In this document: positions 1-11,907 of the stretch, piece by piece
How the letters are laid out: every line of letters starts with the position of its first letter
Position numbering within the stretch: the first letter of the stretch is position 1
Assembly (NCBI GenBank): GCA_902806565.1
Contig: CADCXA010000025.1
Coordinates: 930,001 to 994,000 of the forward strand
Origin: Hypoxylon rubiginosum
Lineage: Eukaryota > Ascomycota > Sordariomycetes > Xylariales > Hypoxylaceae
Length of the DNA stretch: 64,000 bases
Reading direction: 5' to 3'
Translations under genes and position numbers: made by a program
The notes under the pieces: generated by a model
What the model saw: only the letters and a program-made list of their open reading frames with translations
What the model was told of the DNA's origin: nothing
Databases searched by the model: none

Positions 1-1639
1 GTCTAATATTCCAACCTAGCCTATCCCAGCTCATCATACAAACTTACCAACTACCATTAATATTTTTCTTAGACGGTCCCTGCCATCTTAATAGAATTTG
101 ACGATATATGGCTGGTCTACTATGTATAACCACAACCCAAACAGACAAACAGATATATGCTCGAGGCCCGAGTTGTCGGTATCATTGTTTCATCAGGCGT
201 ATGTAGGTGGCCACCCAGTCTGCCAGCCTCGAGTAGCGGCGATATGATATCCATCTTTTGAGACAACTAGCAACGAACTTGTCTGCGGCCCGTCGTGCAT
301 ATTAAAGTCCTACCCACCTGTGAGATCCCGAAGCACGCAAGGCTGGCGCGTCCTTCGATCCGATCAAGAGCCAAGACACGGAAGTGTACGAACCCAGCTA
401 TTTCGTCTCTACTCGCTCTACTCGACAAGACGAGCGGCGCAACAAAAAAACGATCTAGGTTCAATCTTGAAAGCCTCGGCATCTTACTTGGTCATCTTAT
501 GATGTAATAAATGGTTCGGGGATTACCCCAGCCCGACCGAAGAGTAGCAAACCGATCTTGGTTTCTCATTCCCGCCGAGGGCCTGTCGGTTGTTCCGAAT
601 GTCACGGGAGGTGACAGTTTAGCCAACCCTTCACGCGCGCAATGCAGGAGGAACATCTCTGCAGCACGCAAGGGGGTGCCTTCGCGAAACATCCTCCCCA
701 CTGGATCGGGAGCGCTGAATTTGTCCTCAGATGATGACATCTATCGCCTCCTCCTGTACATAACCGCACGGTCTTGTAACTCTGGAGATGCTTTATCGAA
801 ACGTCGTCTAGAGGTCCTTGACGGGTCCTAACTTAGTGCTTAGTACTGCCGTATTTTTATTTTTATTTTTCCATCTTCTATTTTCTACTTTATCCCCTCA
901 TCTCTGCTACCGACCTGGTCTGTACTACGTTTCACCCAGAACATTCCGCAGAAAGCGTGCCGCGAAAGCGGCGAACCTCAGCTGATTCTCGGCGATCGTA
1001 ACCGCGCTTGGGGTTCGGCTGTAGCGAATCAGCAAATTCCGTTTCTCGAATTTTGCTCGAAGCAGGCTGGCGAGACCCCAAGCCCCGGAAGCCTACTAGG
1101 ACCCCTTCCTTACTTTGGTTTCGCCAACGCGCGGATCTGTCGCAGAACTGTTGGCTGCTTGGCATGTCGTTGGACTACCCCTGGATTTAATTGGTCAGAA
1201 TACTACAGGGGTAGGATATTTCCGACGGAGGCTCGTCGGTTCGAAGGATCATTTGATGGTTGCAATAGAAATCGCTAACGACTTGCAGCTAGACAGCTAG
1301 GTAGCTACTAATTTTCTGACATAGTACGGTCAGAGGGATTACAAGCTTGGAGAACATGGCCACCTCGAAGCGAGCTGCGAGTAGCTATGGTTCGGAAATA
1401 AAATATCACTTTGGAACATTCCTTTATTCCTCGGAGCCGTCAGCAACGAGGGATCGTGCCTAGCCGAGATCTACAGCTGAAACTACCTCTGGAAATGGGA
1501 ACCGGGTAGAGTAGCCAGCTTTTTGCTGTCTTTAATCCCTCTGAAATCCTCTTCCTCCCAGCCTGCTCTTGACAGATACCCTACTCGCGGTGCTGGCCCG
1601 GCATTGTGACGTAATCGATGCATGTCATGGTATCCAGTA
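1..1639. other. Gene-free left edge
   Basis: No reading frame here looks like a gene. The open frames are all shorter than about 125 codons, overlap on both strands and have no recognisable domain. The part next to 1640 should hold the 3' UTR and terminator of the glycyl-tRNA synthetase gene on the minus strand. A T-rich tract at about 855-900 is the only compositional feature. Confidence 0.5.
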
Positions 1640-3992
1640 TCAGCGAGTAGCAATCTCTACCTCCTGTCCCTCAAAGATGGGCAGCTCAGCCTCAATATCC
1701 TTCCACTGCTTGCTGCCATTCGCTACAGACTGGATTGCGGCGATGATCTTATCTTCGTCCGCACGAACCTGCTTGGTCGAGTCACGATCTCGCAGCGTGA
1801 TGGTGCTGTCTTGGACGGTCTGGAAATCGACCGTGATGCCGAGTGGCGTACCGAGTTCGTCATTACGGCTGTATCTCTTTCCGATTGTTGCAGAAGAATC
1901 ATCGATACGGCTAGAGATACCAACCTTTCTAAGCTTTTGAGAAAGCTTGTAGCAGATAGGTCTGAACTTCTCGTTTGACGATAAGGGTACAATGAGCACC
2001 TTTGTAGGGGCTACTGTTGGTGGGAAGGAGAGGACCTAGACAGAGTTAGTAAGTTGACCGTTTTGACCGGGAGGAATAAAAACGTACACCGCGGGCTTCG
2101 TCACCGCCTTCGCTAGCTCGAGTCCAGAAGTTGTGCTCCATCAGAGCGTAGAGTATTCTGCCAATACCAAATGAAGGCTCAATGACATTGGGCGTATACT
2201 CTCTCACGTGCTCCACCCGCGTTCGCTTTTCGATCGTGATTAGATCCTTAGGGATCTCAACCTTTCCATCACCAACGCCGGCAACTTCTAGGGTAATGCT
2301 ACCCTTCTCACCTAGATCCTTTGCCAAAGTCTCCCGCTGCTCTTGCGTGGTTGCTTCAACAGCAGCCTCTACTGTCTTGCCGTCCTTCTTGAAATGCGGA
2401 CCAAACTTTTTCTTGTTCAGATCTACCTGCCACTCCTCGACTACTAAAGGCTCAGGACGGTGTTCACGAACGATCAGGGGAGCGCCGGTTCTCTTGGCGT
2501 GGACACTTAGATCGTAAGCACTGCGGTCTGCGCAGCCAACACACTCAACCCAGCCGTAGGAAGTAAAGAGCTCGGCATCCCAGCAGTCGGCAGCGTAATG
2601 AGCCATCTCGTTCGCCATATGCTGCCTAAAGCGGATTTTAGATTGGTCAACACCGATCTTCTGAAGGAATAAGTGAATCCGGGCAAGGAAGTAGCCCAAG
2701 GTCTCGTTGTCGACGGTGCCGTTTGCCACTGCTTGACCAATCGAAACTTTCTCGACCTTTGTTTGGCCAGCAAGTTGGGTTTCACGGTTCAAGAGAACTA
2801 GCTCAACATCCTTGACTTCTGTGAAACGAGGATGCTTCTTTCCACCCTGAGGGTCTACGAAATGTTCGATTTCCGCCATCAGGAACTCACGCACACGCAG
2901 CAAACCAGCTCGAGGGGAGATTTCGTTTCGGTAAGATCGGCCAATGGACGCCGACGCAAATGGCATCTGACCCTGGTTGAACTCCAACAGCTTTGAAAAA
3001 TTCAAGAACTGACCCTGGGCGGTTTCCGGTCTTAGGTAGCCGGGAAGATTGCTGCTGGGACCAATTGCCGTTTGGAACATCAGGTTGAATGCAACAGGAG
3101 GCGACGGCTGTACGCCGGTAGCTGGGTTCTTGAGATCGTACTTCTTGATCAATTCTCCGAGCTCCTCGCCATTGTAGTTGTCGATCCTGGCCAGTGTTTC
3201 TTCATACTCCTTGACAACTGCGTCGTCAAGCTTGACGGCCTCTAATGTTCCCTTGGCCTTTCGCTTCTTCTTCTTGGGATCTTCCTCCTTCTCCTCGATC
3301 TTCTGGCCACGAGCTTCCTTGTCACCCTTCAACCTATTCTCAAGTATCTCCTCGACGAAGTGGTCGGCTCGAATTATTTCACCGTTCTTCGGGTCTTTGC
3401 ACATCCAGTCGGCAAATTTGTCCACGTGGCCACTGGTCTTCAGGACTTCGTGGGGAGTTAGCACTGAACAGTCGACTTCCAGCATATCTTCCTCGAGTAC
3501 AAAGTGTTTGCGCCACACATCAACGATGTTCGCCTGGAGACTGCAACCAGGCGGGCCGTAGTCGTAGAGACCAGCAACACCTCCGTAGATCTCGAACGAG
3601 GGGGTATAGAACATTCGACGCCGAAGCATGGAATCGAGGGCGGGGCGATCAAGGGGCTGCCCCTTGAGAGTAGTAGCCGTTGCTGCCATGTTTGGCTTTT
3701 TGTTGGTCGAATGTACTTGGTAAGCGTATAGGGTTGGTGTCGAAGTAGTGAAATATCGTGAAGAGGAGTTTGCGACGGAGAGCTTCCGAGTATTGTTGAT
3801 GTAAACACTCAGGAATGGTCTTGCGATTGTGATATTTTGAAGGGTTCTCGAGTACCTCCAAGGTTGCGACTGAAAGGAAATTAGACGATTGAATCTCGAC
3901 GCAAACTTTCCAGAGACATAAACTGGCCCGATCATGAGGTTGAAGACGGCTAATAAGCGACTCCCTGAATTTTGTATGCAAAGCGTTCTCAA
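1640..3992 (-). CDS. GRS1: Glycyl-tRNA synthetase, two exons, probable dual cytosolic/mitochondrial product
   Basis: This class II synthetase charges tRNA-Gly with glycine. Coding exons on the minus strand are 3992-2088 and 2035-1640. The 52-nt intron (2087-2036) begins GTACGT and has a perfect TACTAAC branch site; splicing restores the reading from the catalytic core into the anticodon-binding domain. Starting at the ATG at 3689 (MAATATTLKG) the protein is 665 residues, almost the length of yeast Grs1 (667). Visible family blocks are GGVAGLYDYGPPG near the N-terminus, LRPETAQGQF and the motif-2 RNEISPRAGLLRVREF in the core, and LIVPLSSNEKFRP in the C-terminal anticodon-binding domain. The frame stays open upstream to ATGs at 3935 and 3992, adding 82 or 101 residues rich in Arg, Ser and Phe and poor in acids, as in a mitochondrial presequence. 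I give the widest span; the cytosolic form most likely starts at 3689. Confidence 0.95.
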
Positions 3993-4291
3993 TTGCGACC
4001 CGTTGACTCAAAAGAGCTTGACTCACAAAAAGACGGCCGGTATTCTGCCGCTATTTTTTATTCGCCAGCAACCACCCCTCAGCCCCTCAGCCCCTCCATC
4101 GGCCCCTCCAAAGAACTGATGCCGGGCTACACAGCTAGACAAGGGTAACGGACCCACTATCAATTGGGTCCACTAAAATTTTCAGTTGCAAGTCAACATT
4201 TGCATCGTCGCTATTCCCAAAACTTTTAGAAATCCAACCAACCTTTCTATTTCCAATTATATATTGATATAATTGGTCGACAGATAACACG
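3993..4291. promoter_or_regulatory. Divergent promoter between GRS1 and RPF1
   Basis: Only about 300 bases separate the outermost GRS1 start from the RPF1 start, so one region must serve both genes. It holds ATTGG (CCAAT on the other strand) at 4163-4167 and 4272-4276, the second just upstream of the RPF1 ATG. A C-rich run of repeated CAGCCCCT-like units lies at about 4070-4110. Function is inferred from position only. Confidence 0.5.
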
Positions 4292-5594
4292 ATGGGCTCA
4301 ACAAGGTCAACCTCGTTGTCTCAGAAGACAGGAAACAAACTTCACCGCAAATCATTATATGTGCAGCAGAAAAGGGACCGCGAGAAGGAGAGGCGTGAAA
4401 CCCGGTTTCGACGAAAGAAGGAAGAAGACAGGGAGCCTGAGCTTCGAAGAGAACGAGTTGCGCGAAACCAGCCTGCTACCATCGATCGGAAACGAGTCTG
4501 GGATGACGTTGACGACGATGGACTGGGCGCAAGCGTTGATATGGAGCAGCTGCTCAAACGAAGGCGGTTACAGCAAGAAGAAGAGGAGGAGAAATTAGCT
4601 GCTCAGGCAGAAGAAGGCAATGAATCTGAGGAAGATGACGATGACGAAGACAGCATGTTGGGTTCAGATGACGACGAAGAATCCGACGAGGAGGCCGCAG
4701 CAAAAGCTCGCGCAAAACAAGTAATGCGTGACGATAGTGTTGCACCTTCGACTACATCAACAAACCTCGACCTAACGCCAGAGTCCCTGGTTGCTAAATT
4801 CCCGTCGCTCTTCTCAGAGGATGGACCTGCAGAACCTCAAGTGTTAGTTACCACCAACCTCAACTCGACACTCCACGACGAAGCGAGATTACTATGCACC
4901 CTATTCCCACACAGCACGTATATACCACGGTCAGCGCATAAGTACAGCCATAAATACAGCGTGAGAGAGATCTGCAAATTTGCCGGGAACAGGGGCTTCA
5001 GCACCGTCATGATTCTACGGGAAGACCAAAAGAAACCTATCGGCTTGGACGTTGTTCATCTGCCATCAGGACCGACGTTCCATTTCAGCATCTCAAATTG
5101 GGTCGAAGGAAAGAAGCTACCAGGTCACGGTAACCCGACGAATCACTATCCAGAATTGCTACTCAACAACTTCAAGACGCCACTAGGTGTGCTCACTGCG
5201 AGGCTCTTCCAGTCGCTCTGGCCCAAAACCCCTGAATTACAAGGTCGTCAGGTCGTTACGCTACATAACCAACGCGATTATATCTTTCTGCGTCGGCATC
5301 GATACATATTCCGTGACAAGAGGCCGACAGAGAAGAGTGTTGTTGGCCCAGATGGAAAGGAGCTGAAAGGAGTGGAAAGTATCCGAACAGGTAAGTAACT
5401 GTCTTTATATGCCTACATTGTCCGTTGTCGTATGCTAATATTTGATAGGCCTTCAAGAGTTAGGACCGCGAGCTACTCTAAAGCTCAGGCGTATTGACAA
5501 AGGTATTGGCCGGGCCGGGAGCGAGGGGGATGATGCCGTGCAATGGGAATGGAAGGCGAAGATGGAGAAGAAACGGACTAGATTCAATCTCTAA
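4292..5594 (+). CDS. RPF1: Ribosome production factor 1 (Brix domain), two exons
   Basis: Rpf1 is a nucleolar assembly factor for the large ribosomal subunit and 27S pre-rRNA processing. Exons are 4292-5390 and 5449-5594, giving 414 residues. The intron (5391-5448) starts GTAAGT, has TGCTAATA as branch site and ends GATAG; joining it gives the C-terminal run RTGLQELGPRATLKLRRIDK. Residues 1-60 are very basic (KRDREKERRETRFRRKKEE), residues 95-135 form an acidic stretch, and the Brix domain runs from about 184 to 372 with hallmarks VLVTTNLNSTLHDEARLL, HLPSGPTFHFSISNW and LFQSLWPKTPELQGRQVVTLHNQRDYIFLRRHRY (three separate parts of the fold, quoted in pieces). It is longer than yeast Rpf1 (295 residues) because of the acidic linker. 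It is transcribed away from GRS1. Confidence 0.95.
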
Positions 5595-6263
5595 GTCTGG
5601 GTCGGCATTCTCCGTCTTGTACGAACCTGCGATATTCAATATACCCCAATATTCGAGTCACATTTTCATTATTCTTTGACGCAGTGTAATGCACATTGTT
5701 TCAGCTGTAGTGCTGTAGTGCTGTGCCTAGTGCTACCTTCAGTGCTACCTCCAGTGTCTTCTATTAATACCTGGGTCTGCTGGGTACAGTGCCGGGTAGA
5801 CGGTACCTAGCGGAGGTCAGCTTCAGCCTTTAAACGCCAAGATAAGATAAGTACATATGTACAGGCCAGCCAGGCCAGCGCGGGGAGTCACCCTGTCATA
5901 TCTTGGCGATCTTACAGCGGTGGCTAGCTGGCGCGTAGTTAGACGCATTAGTAGGCGCAGTAAGGGGTCATCCAGCTGTCAATCCACCATTCAACCATTC
6001 CCATGACATCTACGAATGACCTATTTCGACCTATGTCCATCTCCCTAGCTCACCTCACTTCCACGACTGTCACCAATGTTTACAAAGGAATATGACTAAG
6101 TGAATAACACTGCGGGTAGTATCTCAACTACCCAGCCTCTTTTTAACTAACAGCCGCCCGTTCCAGAGAAGACCGATGTGGATAGTGTAGCATCGCAATC
6201 AATCACAGTCAGGATCACAGTCAGGATAACGGACGGACACTATCAACACTACCTACAGCAGCC
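5595..6263. other. Intergenic region between RPF1 and the nucleoside transporter
   Basis: No gene is seen. The left part holds the RPF1 3' UTR with an imperfect tandem repeat of GTGCTGTA/GTGCTACC units at about 5705-5755. The right part should contain the promoter and leader of the transporter gene, with a duplicated ATCACAGTCAGGAT unit at about 6203-6228. Confidence 0.5.
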
Positions 6264-7697
6264 ATGGATCGGTTTCGTTCGCTTTTCCGGAAGAGGGAGG
6301 AAGACCAGGAGGAGTACCAGCCGCTGAATGACGAGTCGCAATACGATAACGAACAGTCTTCGGAACAGGAAGAGAGCCATTACATACCTTTCTCGTGGAT
6401 CGAGTATGGCATCTTCGCTTTGCTCGGCGTCGCGATGCTATGGGCTTGGTACGACGGCTCCATCTAGGCTTCTAATAAAATACAATGGCTAATAGTAGAA
6501 TACAACAGGAACATGTTTCTCGCGGCGGCGCCTTACTTCCAGCTTCGCTTCCAGGACGACGACTGGGTCCTCGACAACTTCCAGTCGGCCATCATATCCG
6601 TCTCGACACTCGGGAACCTAGCGGCGATGGTCGTCTTGACGAATGTTCAATATACAGCTTCTTACCCGTTCCGGATCAACCTTGCGCTCTACATGAATGT
6701 GGCCATCTTCGCCTTGTTGACAGTCTCGACCGTATCATTCCTCGGTGTATCTTCTTCGGCGTACTTGTCATTTCTATTGGTTATGGTGGCATTTACGTCA
6801 TGGGCCGCCGGATTGATACAGAATGGCGCCTTCGCATTCGCTGCGAGCTTCGGGAGACCTGAGTATATGCAGGCAATCATGGCCGGACAAGGTGTGGCAG
6901 GCGTTCTTCCACCGCTTGTTCAAGTCATCTCCGTCCTCGTCGCGCCGCCCGCAGACACGGCTTCGAGGGCGAGAGAAGAGACTTCGTCGGGAAACGGAAA
7001 GGCGGCCTTTATTTACTTTCTCACAGCGGTCATTATATCCGTGGTCGCACTTGTGGCCTTCATCCCGCTGGTGCAGCGTCACAACCGCATCATCGAGAAC
7101 CGCATGATGGAGCACATGGCCACGTCGATGACGAGCATCGAATCGGCCGAACGCCAGGCGCGCAAGGTAACCAGCATGGTGACGCTCTTCCGGAAACTGC
7201 ACTGGCTCGCGAGCGCTATTTTTATGTGCTTCGCCGTCGCCATGTTCTTCCCGGTCTTCACGCCCAAGGTCTTGTCGGTTACACCGCCGGAGGAGGCGAG
7301 TTTGCTGCTGCAACCGGCGGCCTTCATCCCCCTCGGGTTCTTCTTTTGGAACCTGGGCGACCTCGGAGGGAGGGCGAGCTCGCTCTACCTCTCGTTCCGC
7401 GACCGACCCGCCTGGCTATTTGTGGCGAGCATTGCGCGGCTGGCATTCTTGCCGCTCTACGCCTTGTGCAACCTGCACGGGAAAGGGGCCGTTATTAATA
7501 GCGACGTGTTCTACCTCCTCATAGTGCAGTTCCCATTCGGCTTTACCAACGGTTGGTTGGGCTCCAACTGCATGATGGCGGCCGGTGAGTGGGTGGAGGA
7601 GGGGGAGCGCGAAGCTTCTGGTGGGTTTATGGGATTGGCCCTCGTAGCCGGGTTGGCATTTGGTAGTCTGCTGAGCTTCACTGCCGCTGGCATATGA
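6264..7697 (+). CDS. Equilibrative nucleoside transporter (ENT/SLC29 family), two exons
   Basis: ENT proteins move nucleosides passively across plasma or vacuolar/lysosomal membranes; the yeast relative is Fun26. Exons are 6264-6448 and 6509-7697 (457 residues). The intron (6449-6508) begins GTACGA, carries a CTAAT branch site and ends CAACAG; splicing recreates the conserved first-helix block LLGVAMLWAWNMFLAAAPYF, split at the Trp codon. The first 45 residues are hydrophilic and acidic (a cytosolic tail). About ten or eleven hydrophobic segments follow, with a polar loop at roughly residues 195-240. The C-terminal block FPFGFTNGWLGSNCMM is typical of ENT helix 10. The start ATG follows CAGCC, a good fungal context. 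Family assignment is firm; substrate and membrane are not shown by the sequence. Confidence 0.92.
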
Positions 7698-8729
7698 TAC
7701 ATACATACCTGAATACATACCTACCTCCTAAGGTACCTCCTAAGGTAGGTTGAACTTGGAATCCTGGAGGATATAGAAGGATCATTAAGAAAGGCGTTTT
7801 AGGGGGAGCATTGGCGCAATCAATTAGATCTCACCTAAGTTATAAACTACATGTAGCTATGATTTTCTTACGGGGATTGCCTGGGGCTACTGGGTGCTGA
7901 ACCCTTGATACCCGGCTTGATGGATACTAGATCGTCGTGCAGGTATACTCCAACGAATGAACGTGCTCACATCATCTTTCACGATGTTCGTCTCACTCGC
8001 CCTACGCTACTACCTACCTTACAAATTAATTGCAATAGATCCGGTCACACGGATCCAGTATTGCGCTGTCTACCAAGCAAGTATAGGTAGTCATAAATGA
8101 TAGTTCCATTCGATGGCTTAGAAGGCCGTCGTCGGGCGTCTACTAAATTTATCTCTCCTTTTTTTCCCTTTTCCAGGGAGGGCTTCTGAGACTGCGCCAC
8201 CATGGTCCAGCTGGTCGGTTACCCGCAGCCGCACATTTAAAGTCCCCCAGCGGCAGTTGAATTCAACGTCATAAATTGCCATCCCGTCTCCATTCGCTTT
8301 GCCCTTTTTTTTTTCCAAGTTCGTCTTCGTACAGTCTAGACTAAGGGAGGGGATTAGTCCTATTTCTTTTCCTTGGTTCCATCTATACTACTTGGGGGCA
8401 TATTTCTTATCATATACATACAAACCTATAATCCTATAATATCTCTTAGCTGTTTCTTCCTAGTCACCAATGAGTCCTTCGTTTAACCAGCGGTAACCCA
8501 GAAAGCGGCCTCCTCGTGTTATATTTGGAGAGTTAATTTATCTACTTAACCCAAGGTTTCAGCTGCCAGAAGCTGGACAAAGGGAAAAAAATCGCCTGAT
8601 TCTGGGTTTTTTATATCTCTCATACTTTTGAAATATTTCCCTGATGAGCTTCTTTTCTATACTAATATTCCCAAATTACTCGAATCTTATTGCTCTTCTT
8701 TTTTGCTCGGAAGCTAGGGGGCTCACATA
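7698..8729. other. Intergenic region upstream of IPK1
   Basis: No gene is seen. Just after the transporter stop lies a short direct repeat of ACCTCCTAAGGT (about 7725-7748). The right half is pyrimidine-rich with T and C runs at 8158-8175 and 8303-8317 and is likely promoter and 5' UTR of the kinase gene. Confidence 0.5.
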
Positions 8730-9845
8730 ATGAAGCCTCTCAAAACCATTTGGAATGAACTCTCCCAACCCCTCCCGCCGGGGTGGGCCGCTGCGGACAT
8801 CGAACCCGCAATGACGCCTGACGAGCTGTATATGCTCCGCCTCACCCTCGAACGGTCCCAGTTCATCCACCTCGCAGAAGGGCGCGCGAATGCCGTCTTC
8901 AGCATCAGAGAACCGAGGGATCCCACTGTTCCCAGGGGGTTCTTCCAAGGAACCCTACTGCGCGTGCCCAAAGCCACGCCGGACGTCACGCCATGCGACT
9001 ACGAGACTCTTCAGGACTTTCAAGAGAAGTTCATCGACGTCCACGTCGGCCGCCAGCACATCGTCCCCCAGGTCCTCGTCAAGATCTCCCAGACCGTAGC
9101 GAACTCCCTGAACGTCAAGCGCGGCAGCGCCCTGAGAGCTAAAGGTGTTAAAGGCGACCTTAGCATCATCAAGGCCGGCCACGCCATGCTGGTGGAGGAT
9201 ATGGGGCCGTCGCCGGATTATAAAGCGCTGGAGTTCAAGCCGAAGTGGCTGGCCCAGTCTCCGATGGCACCGAAGGATGCGACTCGGTGCCGGACCTGTG
9301 CACGAGAGGCCCTCCGCAACGGCAAGCTGAGGCTGAGGGGGATGAAGACTTCCACGCCGGTCTGTCCCCTCGGCCTGCTCCACGCGAACCACGAGGTGGT
9401 CATGAGCACCATCGACCGGCTCGCGCCTAAATGGACGGAGCGAGACCGAGAGCGCCTCGCCTCGGCCCTCCGAGAGAGCGGCGTCCTCGAGCGGCTCCGG
9501 GACCTGCAGGTCGAGGGCGACCCGGGGGACGCGCTCTTCGCGAACCCGTCGGACGCCCGGTTCGGGCTCTCGATGACGCTGCGGGACTGCTCGTGCTTCG
9601 TGCGGATGCCCGTGGACGAGGCGCTACCCGTCGTCGTCAAGCTCGCCGACGTCGACAAGAAGAACTGGCGCGAGAAGCAGAGCTACTGGCAGCGGCGCCA
9701 CAGCGACCTCGTCGGCAACGGGTGGTACCGGGGGGAGGAGGCGCTGGACCCGCCGATCGAGACGGCGTGCGTCCTGCGGCTCGACTGCTGCCTCGAGCGC
9801 GGCCTCGACGTCCCGCCGGCGTTTCGCGCGAGGTTGAAGCGTTAG
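8730..9845 (+). CDS. IPK1: Inositol-pentakisphosphate 2-kinase
   Basis: Ipk1 phosphorylates inositol 1,3,4,5,6-pentakisphosphate at the 2-position to make phytate (IP6), needed for mRNA export and for pyrophosphate signalling molecules. The gene is a single exon of 371 residues. Family signatures are the nucleotide-binding GRANAVFS (51-58), the EFKPKW motif (168-173; EIKPK in relatives), the Cys-rich RCRTCAREALRN (186-197), MTLRDCS (282-288) and KLADVDKK (304-311), in the order expected for the family. The second half is extremely GC-rich in third positions, which opens long spurious frames on both strands. The ATG at 8730 is the first in frame, and the N-terminus aligns with the usual start shortly before the lipid-kinase-like fold. 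Confidence 0.88.
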   Translation: MKPLKTIWNELSQPLPPGWAAADIEPAMTPDELYMLRLTLERSQFIHLAEGRANAVFSIREPRDPTVPRGFFQGTLLRVPKATPDVTPCDYETLQDFQEKFIDVHVGRQHIVPQVLVKISQTVANSLNVKRGSALRAKGVKGDLSIIKAGHAMLVEDMGPSPDYKALEFKPKWLAQSPMAPKDATRCRTCAREALRNGKLRLRGMKTSTPVCPLGLLHANHEVVMSTIDRLAPKWTERDRERLASALRESGVLERLRDLQVEGDPGDALFANPSDARFGLSMTLRDCSCFVRMPVDEALPVVVKLADVDKKNWREKQSYWQRRHSDLVGNGWYRGEEALDPPIETACVLRLDCCLERGLDVPPAFRARLKR

Positions 9846-11907
9846 CCTGGGGTCATCGTGTTGTTGTTCATCGGCGCATCGCTCACGGTTTAAGCCGGGG
9901 AGGTGGAAAGTCTTTTTTTTTTCTATACGTTATGAATGTTTTTTTGTTAATGTTTTCTATGTCTTACATCTTACGAGCGGACGAGTTGCGACGGTACAAG
10001 GCAAGTCAGACTCTGGGTTTATAAAAAAAGGGGGGGTAAGGAGGTTCGGGGAGCATTCTGGTTGGGTGGGAGGCGCGTTTTTTCGTTACACATGATTACC
10101 TTCATATAGATAGGTTATGGTCGCGAGGCCACAGTCGGCAACAAGTCATTTTTTCTATTTATCGTTTCGTCGTGTTTCGAAACTGGCCCCTGCAATTACG
10201 GTGGGAAAGAGGAGGACTATAATAACATTGGTAATTTGGGTTTAGGTAACAAAGATTTATGTCGTTTATATAAGAGACTGCCTGACTTTTTGGTAATACA
10301 TTCGATGTGATTTACTATGCAGAGACTTTTCGAAGGGATGTAGTGTCTTGGTCGTGTCTCGCTCTTTTTACACCGGCTACCTGCACCTTGATGCGGTGAG
10401 AGGCTGGTAGCCTCTAAGAACTGTTGATCATTGTGGCTGGCTGAGAGGGTTGGAACCCTCGTACGCCAAAGTGACTGATAGAAAGTAATAGACTTGAATT
10501 AAGCCACCAATGAGTCTATAATAGTCTACGTAGGTGAGTTGCATATTACGATATTACGCATCTGATATACTTCCTCACCGCATTGTCTCTCTTCCCTTTG
10601 GCGAATATAATTAGACTAGATTAATGGATGGTCAGACATGTCCAAGACTCAATTATCAACGCCTCCCTTATTAAGGGTTCCGTCTTAATAAAATTGCCCC
10701 TTGATAGTATCAGCATGAATATCCATATGAAATAAACAATAAATCCAGGTCTTGCGATCGTTGCAATGGTCACGTCCGGTCAGAAGGAGAATGAGCGAGA
10801 AATAGGAAACGAGAAGGATGGGATAGATTGCCACGAGCCGGTATTAACTCTGTTCCCGGTTCCCGAGGTTGAGCACCGAGTCTGCGAATGCGACCCATTC
10901 AGCCCATTGCGACCACTGAGACCACTAAGACCACAGACCACAAGGGACGCTTCTGGGCTGCTCGTGTGCTCCTCTTCCCTCCTCTTCTATAGGATCCTAC
11001 GATGCAGCTGTGCAGTTAGCGGCCGGCTAATGAAGACCGTAGCAGCGTGGGACCGGCCGCTTCCACCTTTTTTTATAATGGTGTGGTCAGCCGTCACCGT
11101 CAGTCGGGATGCACAAAAAATCACAAAATCACATCTGGGCAGCTGGGGATGCATTACTTTCTCATCCTTCCCACAATCATTAATTCATCCCATTGCCAGG
11201 CTTGGCTAGCGTAGACGAACATAAACCGCTTCCAAACAGATGAGATAGCGCGTTTTCTCCGCTTAGACCCGCCTCCCGGCCTTTTTAAGCCAATCAGAAG
11301 AAGAATTCGCACGGAAACTTGGGGAATGGGGATAAGAAAAGAAAAGAAAAATTATTTCGCGCTACCCGTAATACCGTCTTAACCTCTTAAATTATGCCCT
11401 GAAATCATAAAGCTGCATCGGCACGGGGCATAGCGTCATTCCTCTCTGCACAACTCCCTTTGGTCCCCAGGTCCCCTATGCCCTATGATATTTTTTTTCT
11501 TGCCCTTTTCAATCCCCAGTCTGCCAGTCTACAAGCTCCTGCATAGACCTAATCCACGACCCTCTTCCATCTACCCTATCATACGATACCATCCCTCGAC
11601 CTACCTTGCCGCCATCTCTTCACCGCAACACGATCAAAGCAATTGCTTCGCTGTAATTTGTGGTTCGATCCACCGCTTCATCCCTGCCGAACGCCTTTCT
11701 CGACCGATTTCACCGATCGATATTCTGCATTTTATACTAATAGACTAATCAAGAATCCCACCTCTTCGCCGAAATACCTTTCCCACTCTAATCTAATCAC
11801 AAATCACCTAACCTACCTACCTACTCACCTACGTACCAACCGTATCGCCCTTTTTGCAACACAACAGAGTTACGAGTTACGATGCGAATCTAAATGCTTC
11901 ACCAACC
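9846..11907. other. Intergenic region between IPK1 and MDM34
   Basis: About 2 kb without a supported gene. A T-run and G-run (9907-9922, 10023-10036) follow IPK1. A direct repeat of GACCACT/AAGACCACAGACC units lies at 10907-10945. The last 450 bases are pyrimidine-rich and give many short ATG-led frames, consistent with a long 5' leader for MDM34. Confidence 0.5.
11290..11296 (+). promoter_or_regulatory. CCAAT-type box upstream of MDM34
   Basis: CCAATCA occurs about 610 bases before the MDM34 start, beside a TTTTTAAG stretch. CCAAT boxes of this form bind the HAP/CBC complex in ascomycetes. Assignment rests on the motif and position alone. Confidence 0.3.

Noticed and set aside
9431..10024. 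197-codon plus-strand frame over the end of IPK1
   Set aside because: Arg/Ala/Gly-rich shadow of the GC-rich IPK1 coding sequence in another phase.
10380..10480. Hairpin-like stretch GAGGCTGGTAGCCTC with GAGGGTTGGAACCCTC, suggestive of a tRNA
   Set aside because: The two short hairpins are real, but no cloverleaf with the correct spacing or anticodon arm can be drawn.
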